From assembly GCA_030039035.1 (NCBI GenBank), contig JASHQQ010000354.1, positions 1 through 64,000 on the forward strand: DNA of 64,000 nt. The letters run 5' to 3'. The translations under genes were made by a program, and so were the position numbers. Below, one piece after another: positions 29,379-40,477 of this stretch. Position 1 is the first letter of the stretch, and each line of letters begins with the position of its first letter. Source of the DNA: Acidobacteriaceae bacterium (GTDB taxonomy: Bacteria; Acidobacteriota; Terriglobia; Terriglobales; Acidobacteriaceae). The notes beneath the pieces were generated by a model. It saw nothing but the letters and a program-made list of their open reading frames with translations. It did not search any database and was not told the DNA's origin.

Positions 29379-30638
29379 ATGAAAAGTCAGCCTGTCCTCC
29401 ACGATCTCCCCGTCGCAGTCCATGCCGATCGACCCATGCCGTCGATCCGGATGGCTGTCGTCATCACGCATCCGATTCAGCATTTTGCTCCTCTTCACCG
29501 GGAACTCGCGACCCATGAAGATATCGAATTGAAGGTGTTTTTCTGTTCCGATTGCGGCGCGCGCACGCATTTCGATCGCGATTTCGGGGTTGAATACAAA
29601 TGGGACATTCCGCTACTGGACGGTTACGCATCCGATGTCCTTCCCGGCCGGGCGAATGCCAGATGGCTGGGATTCACCGGCTGGGATAATCCGTCGATTC
29701 CGTCGGCGCTGGAGGGTTTTCAGCCGGATGTCGTGCAGGTCTATGGCTACTCCCACCGCACCATGTGGCGCGCGGTCGACTGGTGCCGGAGGAACAAGGT
29801 CCCGGTGATCCTTCATTCCGACTCGAACGCAACGGCGCAGCGAAGCCTATGGAAGCGCCTCGCGAAATCGGTGATTGTCGGTTCCTTCTACCGTCGTCTC
29901 GACGCTGCGTTCTTCGTCGGCGACAACAATTACGCCTATCATATCCGCTATGGACTCTCCCGCGATCGCCTCTTCCCGAGCGCATTGCCAATCGACGTGA
30001 AACGGCTCGTCGAGTCGGTCGGAGACGCATCGGCCACGCGGCGCGAAATCCGGCACAGCCTCGGGATACCCGACGATGCGTTCGTTGCAATCTTCTCCGG
30101 CAAACTCACCCCGCGCAAATCGCCGATGCACCTGCTCGGCGCCATACGCACCTGCTCGAAACGCAACCTCAATGTCTGGGCACTGTTCATCGGAGAAGGC
30201 AGCGAGCGGCCGAAGATGGAGGAAGAGATTCGTGCATCCGGTTTCCGCAAGGCTGTCCTGACCGGCTTCGTGAATCAAAGCTCGATCGCAAAGTATTATT
30301 CCGCCTCCGACGTGCTCGTCGTCCCGTCGGCCTACGATCCTCATCCTCTGGTCGTGCCCGAGGCCGGATGTTTCGGTCTCCCCGTCATCGCCAGCGATCG
30401 GATCGGTTGCATCGGCAAATCGGATACCGCCCGCATCGGCGTGAACGCCCTCGTGTACCCGTACGGCGATATGGAACAGATCGCAGGCTGCATACACAGG
30501 CTTTCGAGCGACCCGGTACTCTACGACGCCATGTCGAAGGCATCCGTGAACATTGCGGTATCCCAGGACGTCGTGCCCACCGCGCAAAAAGAGAGGGAGG
30601 CGGCAATCCAGCTCGCGGCAATGGGCTGCAGGCGATGA
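29379..30638 (+). CDS. glycosyltransferase (GT4-type)
   Basis: FVAIFSGKLTPRKSPMHLLGAIR, LTGFVNQSSIAKYYSASDVLVVPSAYDPHPLVVPEAGCFGLPVIASDRIG. Confidence 0.88.
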   Translation: MKSQPVLHDLPVAVHADRPMPSIRMAVVITHPIQHFAPLHRELATHEDIELKVFFCSDCGARTHFDRDFGVEYKWDIPLLDGYASDVLPGRANARWLGFTGWDNPSIPSALEGFQPDVVQVYGYSHRTMWRAVDWCRRNKVPVILHSDSNATAQRSLWKRLAKSVIVGSFYRRLDAAFFVGDNNYAYHIRYGLSRDRLFPSALPIDVKRLVESVGDASATRREIRHSLGIPDDAFVAIFSGKLTPRKSPMHLLGAIRTCSKRNLNVWALFIGEGSERPKMEEEIRASGFRKAVLTGFVNQSSIAKYYSASDVLVVPSAYDPHPLVVPEAGCFGLPVIASDRIGCIGKSDTARIGVNALVYPYGDMEQIAGCIHRLSSDPVLYDAMSKASVNIAVSQDVVPTAQKEREAAIQLAAMGCRR

Positions 30639-30714
30639 TCTGCCTTCTCGCAATTCGCCCGGTCCGGAGCCGCGCAATATTGGGCGACCGCTCCCCGGGG
30701 ATCGGGACTACTTG

Positions 30715-32091
30715 ATGGCGACATCGGGAGGCGTTCAAATCCAGCGACCGGATTCCGTAATCCGCCGGTTCCTTCAGCATCATGGTTCCACGATCGTCGG
30801 GCAAGGGCTGATTCTCGGCCTCGGCACGTTGACCGGCATCCTGTCGGCACGGCTGCTGGGGCCCATGGGACGGGGCGAATACGCGGCAATCACCCTGTGG
30901 CCGCTGGCCATATCGAGCATCATCGGCCTGGGCATCAACCAGGCGGTCGGATTCAACGTAGCGCGAAGGAATTTCACCGTTTCAGAGGTTGCCACGGCCG
31001 CCTCCGCGATCGGGATCGTCCAGGGCGCTGCCGCGCTGGCCATCGGCCTGGTCGTCATTCATTTCGTGCTGGGGAAGTATTCCCACCATGTGATGCACCT
31101 GGGTGTGGTGTTCGTGCTGTTCATGCCTCTCTACATCCTCGGCGGCTATCCGTCGAATCTCTTCCAGGGCGCGCAGCGGCTCACCGAGTTCAATCTCATC
31201 CGGGTTACCGGCGGATTGACATTCCTGATCGGATTGGCGGCACTGTTCGTCTCTCATCGCGGAAGCCTCGGAGCAGTGCTGTACAGCCAGTTGGCGGGCT
31301 ACGTTGCCGCCCTGGTGCTCGGGGTCATCCTGGTCTGGAGAATCCTGAAGCCCGGAGCGCATTGGAACCGCCAAGCGGTGCCCAGCCTCGTCCGCTTCGG
31401 GTATCGCACACAGGTCACCAGCCTGACCAATTACTTCAACCAGCGCATCGACCAGCTTTTTCTCTCGCTGCTGGTGGCGCCGCAGGAACTTGGTCTTTAC
31501 GTGGTGGCGGTAACGCTGTCGACCACGGTGACGGTGTTTCCCCAGGCAGCCGGCATTGTGACGTTCTCCCGGGGCTCGAGCCAGCGCAGCGACGATGCCA
31601 GGGTGACGATCGGCGAATCGTTTCGCGCCTCCCTCCTCTGGCTGCTGGTCGCCTGCACGGCGCTGTATCTTCTCGCTCCGTTTCTCATCCGTCATGTCTT
31701 CGGCGCGGCTTTCGAGGGCTCGATCCTGGCCTGCCGGATTCTGCTGCCCGGGGCCCTGATGATCGGACTCAAGCAAGTGCTTTACAACGGATCCAGCGCC
31801 CTGGGAAGACCCGGACTTCCTTCCATCGCCGAAGGCGCAAGCGTCGCCGTGACAGCGGTCGGGCTTTATTTGCTGGTTCCCCGCTACGGATACATCGGGG
31901 CGGCCATCATCTCCACCGTGGCCTATACGATCAGCCTCCTCGTCATGCTCTGGCTCGCTCGCCGGCTGCTCGGTCTGAGCCTTCGCGGGCTCTTCATGGC
32001 AAGGCCGGCCGGCGCCGCGGCGGTCTTTTCGCCACCATCCCGCAAACAGACAACCATATCTCCACCGGACGGTCCGCCATTCGCGACCTGA
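30715..32091 (+). CDS. polysaccharide flippase (Wzx-like, MOP superfamily)
   Basis: ~12 hydrophobic segments; GLILGLGTLTGILSARLLGPMGRGEYAAI; ATG at 30715. Confidence 0.87.
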   Translation: MATSGGVQIQRPDSVIRRFLQHHGSTIVGQGLILGLGTLTGILSARLLGPMGRGEYAAITLWPLAISSIIGLGINQAVGFNVARRNFTVSEVATAASAIGIVQGAAALAIGLVVIHFVLGKYSHHVMHLGVVFVLFMPLYILGGYPSNLFQGAQRLTEFNLIRVTGGLTFLIGLAALFVSHRGSLGAVLYSQLAGYVAALVLGVILVWRILKPGAHWNRQAVPSLVRFGYRTQVTSLTNYFNQRIDQLFLSLLVAPQELGLYVVAVTLSTTVTVFPQAAGIVTFSRGSSQRSDDARVTIGESFRASLLWLLVACTALYLLAPFLIRHVFGAAFEGSILACRILLPGALMIGLKQVLYNGSSALGRPGLPSIAEGASVAVTAVGLYLLVPRYGYIGAAIISTVAYTISLLVMLWLARRLLGLSLRGLFMARPAGAAAVFSPPSRKQTTISPPDGPPFAT

Positions 32092-32105
32092 GGAAGACGC
32101 AGCGG

Positions 32106-32966
32106 ATGAACTATACAAAGGAGGCGCTGAGACAATGTTGCCGGTTGGCGGGGCGCCGCAACCTGTATCGCGTCTCCCGCTTCCTGATGCACGCCGCGCG
32201 GGGCGACGTTGGAAATGATCTGCTGTCGAACGGAGAACGGCTGGTGCAGGCGCACGTGCTTCGTTCCTCCGCCGGCCCCGCCACGATCTTCGATGTCGGC
32301 GCCAACATCGGAAACTGGACGGCAAGCCTGCTGCGGTGCTCCGAAGAGCTGCAACGGCCGGTCCGGATTCACGCCTTCGAGCCGTGCCAGGCCACCTTCA
32401 CCATGCTGAGCGAAAGGGCGCGCAACTGGCCCCAGGTCGAACTCAATCACATGGCCTGCTCCCGGCAACCAGGCGCCGCCGTCATGCACGTCTACGGCAA
32501 CGGTCTCGGCACCAACAGTCTCGTCGATGCGATCGATCGCCGCGAGTCGATCGCCGAGGAGGTCGAGCTGACGACCATCGACCTTTATTGCAGCACCCGC
32601 GGCATTCCATCCATCGAACTTGTGAAGATCGACGCCGAGGGCCACGACTTCGATATCATCGCCGGCGCCGCCGGCATGCTGGACAAACATGCCATCTGCG
32701 CGCTCCAGTTCGAATACAACCAGCGCTGGATCGGCGCCCGCAACTACCTCCGCGACGTCTTCGATTTCCTCGTGCCGCGGGGCTATGTCATCGGGAAACT
32801 CGCCGGCTCGCACGTCGAATTCTACCCCGCCTGGCAATGGGAGATGGAGAACTACACCGAAGGCAACTACTTCGCCTGTTCCGAGTCCGACTCCCGCCGG
32901 CTCCCCCGGCGCAAGCCGTCCTGGCTTCCCCGGAACGGGTCCGTGCGCGCTGCGCAAACAATGTGA
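32106..32966 (+). CDS. FkbM-family methyltransferase (2 of 3)
   Basis: TIFDVGANIGNWTASLL...IHAFEPCQATFTML...ELVKIDAEGHDFDIIAGA; ATG 32106 inside a longer composite ORF. Confidence 0.87.
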   Translation: MNYTKEALRQCCRLAGRRNLYRVSRFLMHAARGDVGNDLLSNGERLVQAHVLRSSAGPATIFDVGANIGNWTASLLRCSEELQRPVRIHAFEPCQATFTMLSERARNWPQVELNHMACSRQPGAAVMHVYGNGLGTNSLVDAIDRRESIAEEVELTTIDLYCSTRGIPSIELVKIDAEGHDFDIIAGAAGMLDKHAICALQFEYNQRWIGARNYLRDVFDFLVPRGYVIGKLAGSHVEFYPAWQWEMENYTEGNYFACSESDSRRLPRRKPSWLPRNGSVRAAQTM

Positions 32967-33913
32967 TGTCGATACAAACGGAAAGGAATGGAGTGGACCC
33001 CGTCACCGGGCAAAACGGAGCACCCTCCGTGTCGGCCTTTGACAGGCTGTTGCGCGCCTTCGGTCATATCCCGGTCCTGCCCAAAGGGGTACGCGTTCGC
33101 GGAGTCAACCTGTTCCGGCGAACGGATGAAGTTCCCGATCGGCGATTCGCGGTTCCCTTCTTTGGAATGATCTACAAGGGTTCCTTGGCCTGCGAAATCG
33201 ACAAGCAGGTCTTCTTCTTTGGGGCCTATGAACGCGAACTGCTGGATTTGTGCGGCAATCTGCTCTCCGGCATGGAATCGCCGGTTGTTGCCGACATCGG
33301 CGCAAATGTCGGTCATCATTCGCTCTATTTTTCGAGATATGCGAGTCACGTTCACAGCTTTGAGCCGTGGCAAAAGGTACGCGAGCAGATCGCGCGGCAT
33401 ATGTCCGACAACGGCATTCGCAATATAACGATTCATCCCTTGGCGCTTGGGGCGGAGGACGAGTCGAGGATCTACTACGCTCCCACGGGGGGCAACTCCG
33501 GCACCGGGTCCTTTGTCCCCACCCACGCCCGGGACCGGAATCGCCCCGCGGGGGAACTGAGGATCGCAGAAGGCGACAGGTATTTCGCGAGCAACGGAAT
33601 CGACAAGCTCGATCTGATCAAGATCGACGTCGAAGGCTGGGAGTGGTTCGTGCTTCTGGGACTGCGCAAGACCATCGCAAGGCTCCGGCCGCTCGTGCTG
33701 TTCGAACACTCCCGGAGCACACAGATCCATCTGCGGGAACGGTCCGGGCTGAACATCTTTTCCGATTACGAGTTGTATTCGGTAAAGAAGCAGATCGAGC
33801 ACGTTGAAACCGGCACGCTGCCGCTGGGAAATCTGCTTCTGGTTCCGGCGGAAAAGCAGCATCTGCTGCGCCCTCAGCGCTCGCACGCGGCGGTGTTGGG
33901 CCGGTCCGCCTGA
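32966..33913 (+). CDS. FkbM-family methyltransferase (3 of 3)
   Basis: VVADIGANVGHHSLYFSRYASHVHSFEPWQKV...LDLIKIDVEGWEWFVLLGLRKTI; start overlaps the previous stop by 1 nt. Confidence 0.86.
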   Translation: MSIQTERNGVDPVTGQNGAPSVSAFDRLLRAFGHIPVLPKGVRVRGVNLFRRTDEVPDRRFAVPFFGMIYKGSLACEIDKQVFFFGAYERELLDLCGNLLSGMESPVVADIGANVGHHSLYFSRYASHVHSFEPWQKVREQIARHMSDNGIRNITIHPLALGAEDESRIYYAPTGGNSGTGSFVPTHARDRNRPAGELRIAEGDRYFASNGIDKLDLIKIDVEGWEWFVLLGLRKTIARLRPLVLFEHSRSTQIHLRERSGLNIFSDYELYSVKKQIEHVETGTLPLGNLLLVPAEKQHLLRPQRSHAAVLGRSA

Positions 33914-33991
33914 GCGGCCTGGCCTCGGAAAACGCTTCCGGAGCGGAACGCGCCGTCAGCCAATGTAAGGCGAAATACCGAAATTCCGGCC

Positions 33992-35104
33992 TTGGCCGAG
34001 CCAGGGAAAAACGAAATGTTCCGGATCCTGTGCTGCATCGAAAACTGGTTTGGCAGCAATTCCCGAGCCGCCTCTCAGGCCCTCAGGAGACTTGGCTGCG
34101 ACGTGCTCGAAATCGACCAGCAGAACTTCTTCCCCAGGTTCAGTCTGTTCACATCCCGGGCCGCCGCGCGACTCTTTCGGCCACGCCTCATCCGTGAGTT
34201 CAATGAGCATATCCTTTCGGTTGCGACGAACTTCAGGCCCGACTTCGTCCTGATCTTCAAAGGTGCATTCGTCACCGCGGCGACTCTTCGTTCACTACGC
34301 GGTCTCGGCATCCCGCTTTATAACTTCTTCCCGGATACCTCGGCATTCACCCACGGCGATCTGGTCCTGGAGGGGCTTCCCGAGTACGACTGTATCTTTC
34401 ACACAAAGTTCTTCTGGTTCGCAGACGCATCGAAACGCCTGAAGTTACGTGCCGGATGCTTTCTTCCGCACGGCTATAATCCGGATGTCCATCGGCCGCT
34501 GCAACTTACCGGGAAAGATATCGAAGAGTTCGGTTGCGATGTCAGCTTCATCGCTGTTCATTCGGAGTATAAGGAGAAGATCCTCGACAGGCTCCTTGCC
34601 CTGCGTCCAGACGTCAACCTCTGCCTCTGGGGAAACGGGTGGACAGAGCGCAATCGATCGGCCTCCCTCAACCGTTGCGTCAAGGGCTATGGGCTTCTCG
34701 GCGAACGCTTCTCGCGGGCTATCCAGGCGGCAAGGATCAACCTCGCCATCATGAACGGACCAAGACCCGGTGCTTCGTCGGGAGACCTGACGACCAGCCG
34801 CACCTACGCCATCCCCGCAAGCGGCGGCTTCATGCTGCACCAGCGAAATTCCGAGGTATTGGAACTTTACCGCGAAAACGAGGAGATCGCCTGCTTCGAT
34901 TCCGTCGAGGAGCTCGCCGAAAAGATCGATTTCTACCTTGCGCACCCGGCGGAGCGGGAGCGCATTGCCCGGGCAGGCCGCCTGCGGTGCGTGCCCGCCT
35001 ATTCCTACGATAACCGCATGGCCGAAATTCTTCGCTGGCACGGGGAGCACTTCGGCGGCGAGACTCTCACGACACACGAGCTTGTTACCGGAGCCCCCCG
35101 CTGA
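33992..35104 (+). CDS. CgeB-like glycosyltransferase
   Basis: YDCIFHTKFFWFADASKRLKLRAGCFLPHGYNPDVHRP; RINLAIMNGPRPGASSGDLTTSRTYAIPASGGFMLHQRNSEVLELY. Confidence 0.78.
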   Translation: MAEPGKNEMFRILCCIENWFGSNSRAASQALRRLGCDVLEIDQQNFFPRFSLFTSRAAARLFRPRLIREFNEHILSVATNFRPDFVLIFKGAFVTAATLRSLRGLGIPLYNFFPDTSAFTHGDLVLEGLPEYDCIFHTKFFWFADASKRLKLRAGCFLPHGYNPDVHRPLQLTGKDIEEFGCDVSFIAVHSEYKEKILDRLLALRPDVNLCLWGNGWTERNRSASLNRCVKGYGLLGERFSRAIQAARINLAIMNGPRPGASSGDLTTSRTYAIPASGGFMLHQRNSEVLELYRENEEIACFDSVEELAEKIDFYLAHPAERERIARAGRLRCVPAYSYDNRMAEILRWHGEHFGGETLTTHELVTGAPR

Positions 35105-35108
35105 ACCT

Positions 35109-36647
35109 ATGAATGGCACTTACTCGGCGCCGTCAAATCCCGGGCAATTTGCTGCCCAGGGTCGCGAGGCCCTGAAGCAAAGGAACACGGGGCTGGTAAC
35201 CTTCACGCTGCTGGCCATCGGCATTCCATGGGGAATCTGGACCTTCGTCGCGGAGATCAGCGGTGGCGGGTCGGATATGGTCGCCTTCAACGCGGCGGCG
35301 GGATGGTACGTTCTGCTCGCCTGTGTCTATCTGGGGCTTCATGGTCTGGAAGACATGGGCTGGTGCAGCATCCCGGTCATCATAACGCTTCGAAGCCTGC
35401 TGTCATTCATTGTGTTGCCGACCTGGCGATTCGCCACCGGCGCGGATCAGATGGACTCTGTCTACGTCCACGCCATGGTTTTGATCCTGATTGCCTTTGT
35501 GGCGCTATGGACGGGAAGCCTGATCCTGATGAAGCGCACGCGTCTGAACTTTGTTCCCCGGTCCGGACGATCGTCAGTCCGGGTTCAGCTCATCTGCTGT
35601 GCCACCTTCGTGGTCGGCCTGGTTACAAAGTTCATTATGTGGCGGACCGGCCTGTTATCGTATCTTTCCGTCCCCGGTGTGAGAGAGTCCATTGCCGAAT
35701 CCATGGAGTGGATCGTATTCCTGGCCAACCTGCTGTGGTTATCGCTCGCGGTTTCAGCGATCGAAGTCTTCGGAAAGCGATCGGCAAGCGCCCTGATGAA
35801 AATCGTTCTGGTGCTCTCGATCGCGTTTTCGTGCATATTTGGCTTGGTCTCGGGAATGAAACAGCAGCTTTTCCAGCCCCTGATCCTGCTTGCCGCCATT
35901 TTCGGCATTACCCGGCGACGGATTCCCCGCTCCGCTCTCCTGTTGCCGGTGCTGCTGGTTGTGATCTATCCGTTCTATAACGCCTATCGTGAAAATCTGC
36001 TCATGGGCTATCGTTACGAGTCCAACACACTGAGCGGGCTGAAGACGGTCGTTGTCAAGTCGTTCGATGACGTCATCTCGGGGAATTACGCCGCATCGGG
36101 CAAACACAGGAGCGGATTCGACAGCAGCGTAAATCGCCTTACAGTCCTGAACGATCTTCATGACCTTCTTAGCCTGCCCGTTCCTTCCCTGATGAATGGC
36201 GATGAAAAAGTATGGATGGCGCCGGTCTATCCCTTTATCCCCAGATTTCTCTGGGAGAACAAGCCCCTCCTGAACAAGGGACAGCGATTCAGCATCGCGC
36301 TTGGGCGGCCGATGACAACATCCTCCTCCATGACGCCGGTCGGGGATATCTACACGATCTACGGCATGTGGGGAGTCGTTCTGGCGCCGTTCCTATGGGG
36401 GATCTGCCTGCAGTTCTACATGAATCGCATGACGCGCGGGGATCTTTCCGAAAGAGGGCTGCTGGTCTATCTTCTTTTGCTGGTCCCGCTGATCAACATC
36501 GAAAACGATGTCGCGTCCCTGGTTGCCGCAGCTGTGCAGGCGGGTGCGATAGCCGTGGTTCTTTCCTGGCTTTTCTATGGCTCACGGCCCGCGAAGTCGC
36601 GCAGCGCACGATACAGCCAGCCTGTCGCAAACATCGGCGTCTCCTGA
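35109..36647 (+). CDS. oligosaccharide repeat-unit polymerase (Wzy-like)
   Basis: multi-TM protein; periplasmic segment PVYPFIPRFLWENKPLLNKGQRF; position in cluster. Confidence 0.75.
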   Translation: MNGTYSAPSNPGQFAAQGREALKQRNTGLVTFTLLAIGIPWGIWTFVAEISGGGSDMVAFNAAAGWYVLLACVYLGLHGLEDMGWCSIPVIITLRSLLSFIVLPTWRFATGADQMDSVYVHAMVLILIAFVALWTGSLILMKRTRLNFVPRSGRSSVRVQLICCATFVVGLVTKFIMWRTGLLSYLSVPGVRESIAESMEWIVFLANLLWLSLAVSAIEVFGKRSASALMKIVLVLSIAFSCIFGLVSGMKQQLFQPLILLAAIFGITRRRIPRSALLLPVLLVVIYPFYNAYRENLLMGYRYESNTLSGLKTVVVKSFDDVISGNYAASGKHRSGFDSSVNRLTVLNDLHDLLSLPVPSLMNGDEKVWMAPVYPFIPRFLWENKPLLNKGQRFSIALGRPMTTSSSMTPVGDIYTIYGMWGVVLAPFLWGICLQFYMNRMTRGDLSERGLLVYLLLLVPLINIENDVASLVAAAVQAGAIAVVLSWLFYGSRPAKSRSARYSQPVANIGVS

Positions 36648-36666
36648 CCCCGCAAGGGAGTATCCT

Positions 36667-38208
36667 TTGAATCCGTTTCCATGGATGGATGACGGCCGCG
36701 CGATGCTGACGAGGGCATACCGGGAGATCGGGCGCCGAAGAAGCCTGAAAATCGCCATCGCCCTTCTCGCGCTCGCGACGCCATGGTCCCGTATGCCGGC
36801 GTTGCAGTCCGGCGAGGAGCAACGGAATCTCGCGCCAGGGCAAAACATGGTCGATGCGGCCCGCTCCAGCGGCTCCGACATCGGGCAGAAGATCGTTTCG
36901 GCCTCGGCAAATTGCGCGGACTGTACCGTGGACGTGCCGCGGGGCAGTTATACGCTGGCGGCAAGCTCCTCCGCGCCGCGCACGGTTGTGCTCAGGTTCG
37001 AGCCCGGCGCCGTCGTTACCGTCCCGAGCGGTGTGAAATGGACGATCGACAGCGAGCTGGACATCGGGAATCATCAGGCGTTCCGCGTTCTGCCCGGAGG
37101 ATCGGTGACGATCGGAAAGGGTATGACGCAGCCGGAGTGGTTCGGGGCGAAGGGCGATGGAGTTACAGACGATACCGATGCTCTCCGCGCAGCGGCAGCG
37201 GCTCTGCCATCGAACCACGGAGTGGTTCGCCTCGGCGTCGGATTCTATCTGGTCACAGGCACGGTCGACATCGGCTCTCCCGGCGAAGGCGTCCGGGCAA
37301 GCCGCCACGCGCTGCGCGGCGAAGGGCCCGGCTCGGTGATCGCTTGCAAACCCCCCGGGCCGCTCACTTCGTGCATCCGCCTCACCGATTCCTCGCTTTC
37401 ATCCATCTCGGACCTTTCCATTCAGGCCGCCGATAATGTTACCTATGCGCTCAACATTACCGCGGCCGGATCCACCGAGCAGGTGAACGTGATCAATGTA
37501 TCGGTCTTCGGCGGCGTGAATGCCGTTGCCATCGGCCCGGACACGATCAGGGACGTCGCCGAGGTGATGATGTACGGCGTTGTGGCGCGACATGCCTCGA
37601 ATGCCGGAATCCTTCTCGGCAACGGAATATCGGGCAATGTGGCGAATATCGCATGCACCGGATGCACCAGCTCGGATAACAACTACGGCGTGGAGATGAA
37701 TGGCGCGAACATCTCCTGGTTTGGCGGCGCAACCTCGGCTAACAGGACGGCGGATTTCTATCTTCGTCAAACCAACACAGAGCCGATCACCATCGAAAGC
37801 GTGCGCTCGGAGAAGTCGGGCAGGTTCTGGTACACCGCAACCCATACTACCGCGGACGGCGATGTGTCGATCCGGGACGTTTACGTAGCCGGATTTACCG
37901 CCGGCGACGGCAATGTGGTTTATCACATCGCCTCGATGCCCATTCTGATCGAGAACAGCACTTTCCGGAGCAGCCCCGCCGGAATCACCCGCTTCCTCGT
38001 GCAAAACCTCGAGGCTCATCCTACCCCTTTTACGATGATCAACGTAACCACGGATAACCCTGCGATGCCGGGCATCCTCGAGACGATGAACCGGGATGCG
38101 CGGCTTGTCCTGTTCTCCGAGGGTGACTCGATCAGAACTCCGGCCGGCATCATTCCAGGATCGGGAAAGGTGTTCATGCACGGTTCGGTTTCCCAGGGCG
38201 TCCGCTGA
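36667..38208 (+). CDS. right-handed beta-helix protein, pectate-lyase-3-like
   Basis: PEWFGAKGDGVTDDTDALRAAAAALPSNHGVVRLGVGFYLVTGTVDIG; N-terminal TM/signal region; TTG start likely. Confidence 0.82.
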   Translation: MNPFPWMDDGRAMLTRAYREIGRRRSLKIAIALLALATPWSRMPALQSGEEQRNLAPGQNMVDAARSSGSDIGQKIVSASANCADCTVDVPRGSYTLAASSSAPRTVVLRFEPGAVVTVPSGVKWTIDSELDIGNHQAFRVLPGGSVTIGKGMTQPEWFGAKGDGVTDDTDALRAAAAALPSNHGVVRLGVGFYLVTGTVDIGSPGEGVRASRHALRGEGPGSVIACKPPGPLTSCIRLTDSSLSSISDLSIQAADNVTYALNITAAGSTEQVNVINVSVFGGVNAVAIGPDTIRDVAEVMMYGVVARHASNAGILLGNGISGNVANIACTGCTSSDNNYGVEMNGANISWFGGATSANRTADFYLRQTNTEPITIESVRSEKSGRFWYTATHTTADGDVSIRDVYVAGFTAGDGNVVYHIASMPILIENSTFRSSPAGITRFLVQNLEAHPTPFTMINVTTDNPAMPGILETMNRDARLVLFSEGDSIRTPAGIIPGSGKVFMHGSVSQGVR

Positions 38209-38295
38209 GTTGCCGGGGAAACGACTCATCGGTAACGCGGCGCGGCTGGCTGAAAGCGAAGGCGGCGCAGCCCCCATCGTTCGCCCCAACCGGAA

Positions 38296-40363
<2,068 letters not shown>

Positions 40364-40477
40364 CCGGGTGCGGCAGTCCGACTTCAACCCCGTTCCTGGA
40401 GCGGTCCAGTTTCATTCCGGAATCGTCATCCGGGGCGCGCTTCGTATTGCGAGCACCTGCGCAAGAAGGTCGGAATC

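Noticed and set aside
30982-32957. - strand ORFs of 447 and 344 aa opposite flippase/FkbM
   Set aside because: Low-complexity Arg/Gly-rich antisense frames without domains.
36369-38208. Tail-fibre or phage origin for the beta-helix protein
   Set aside because: No other phage genes nearby; it is embedded in a co-directional EPS operon.
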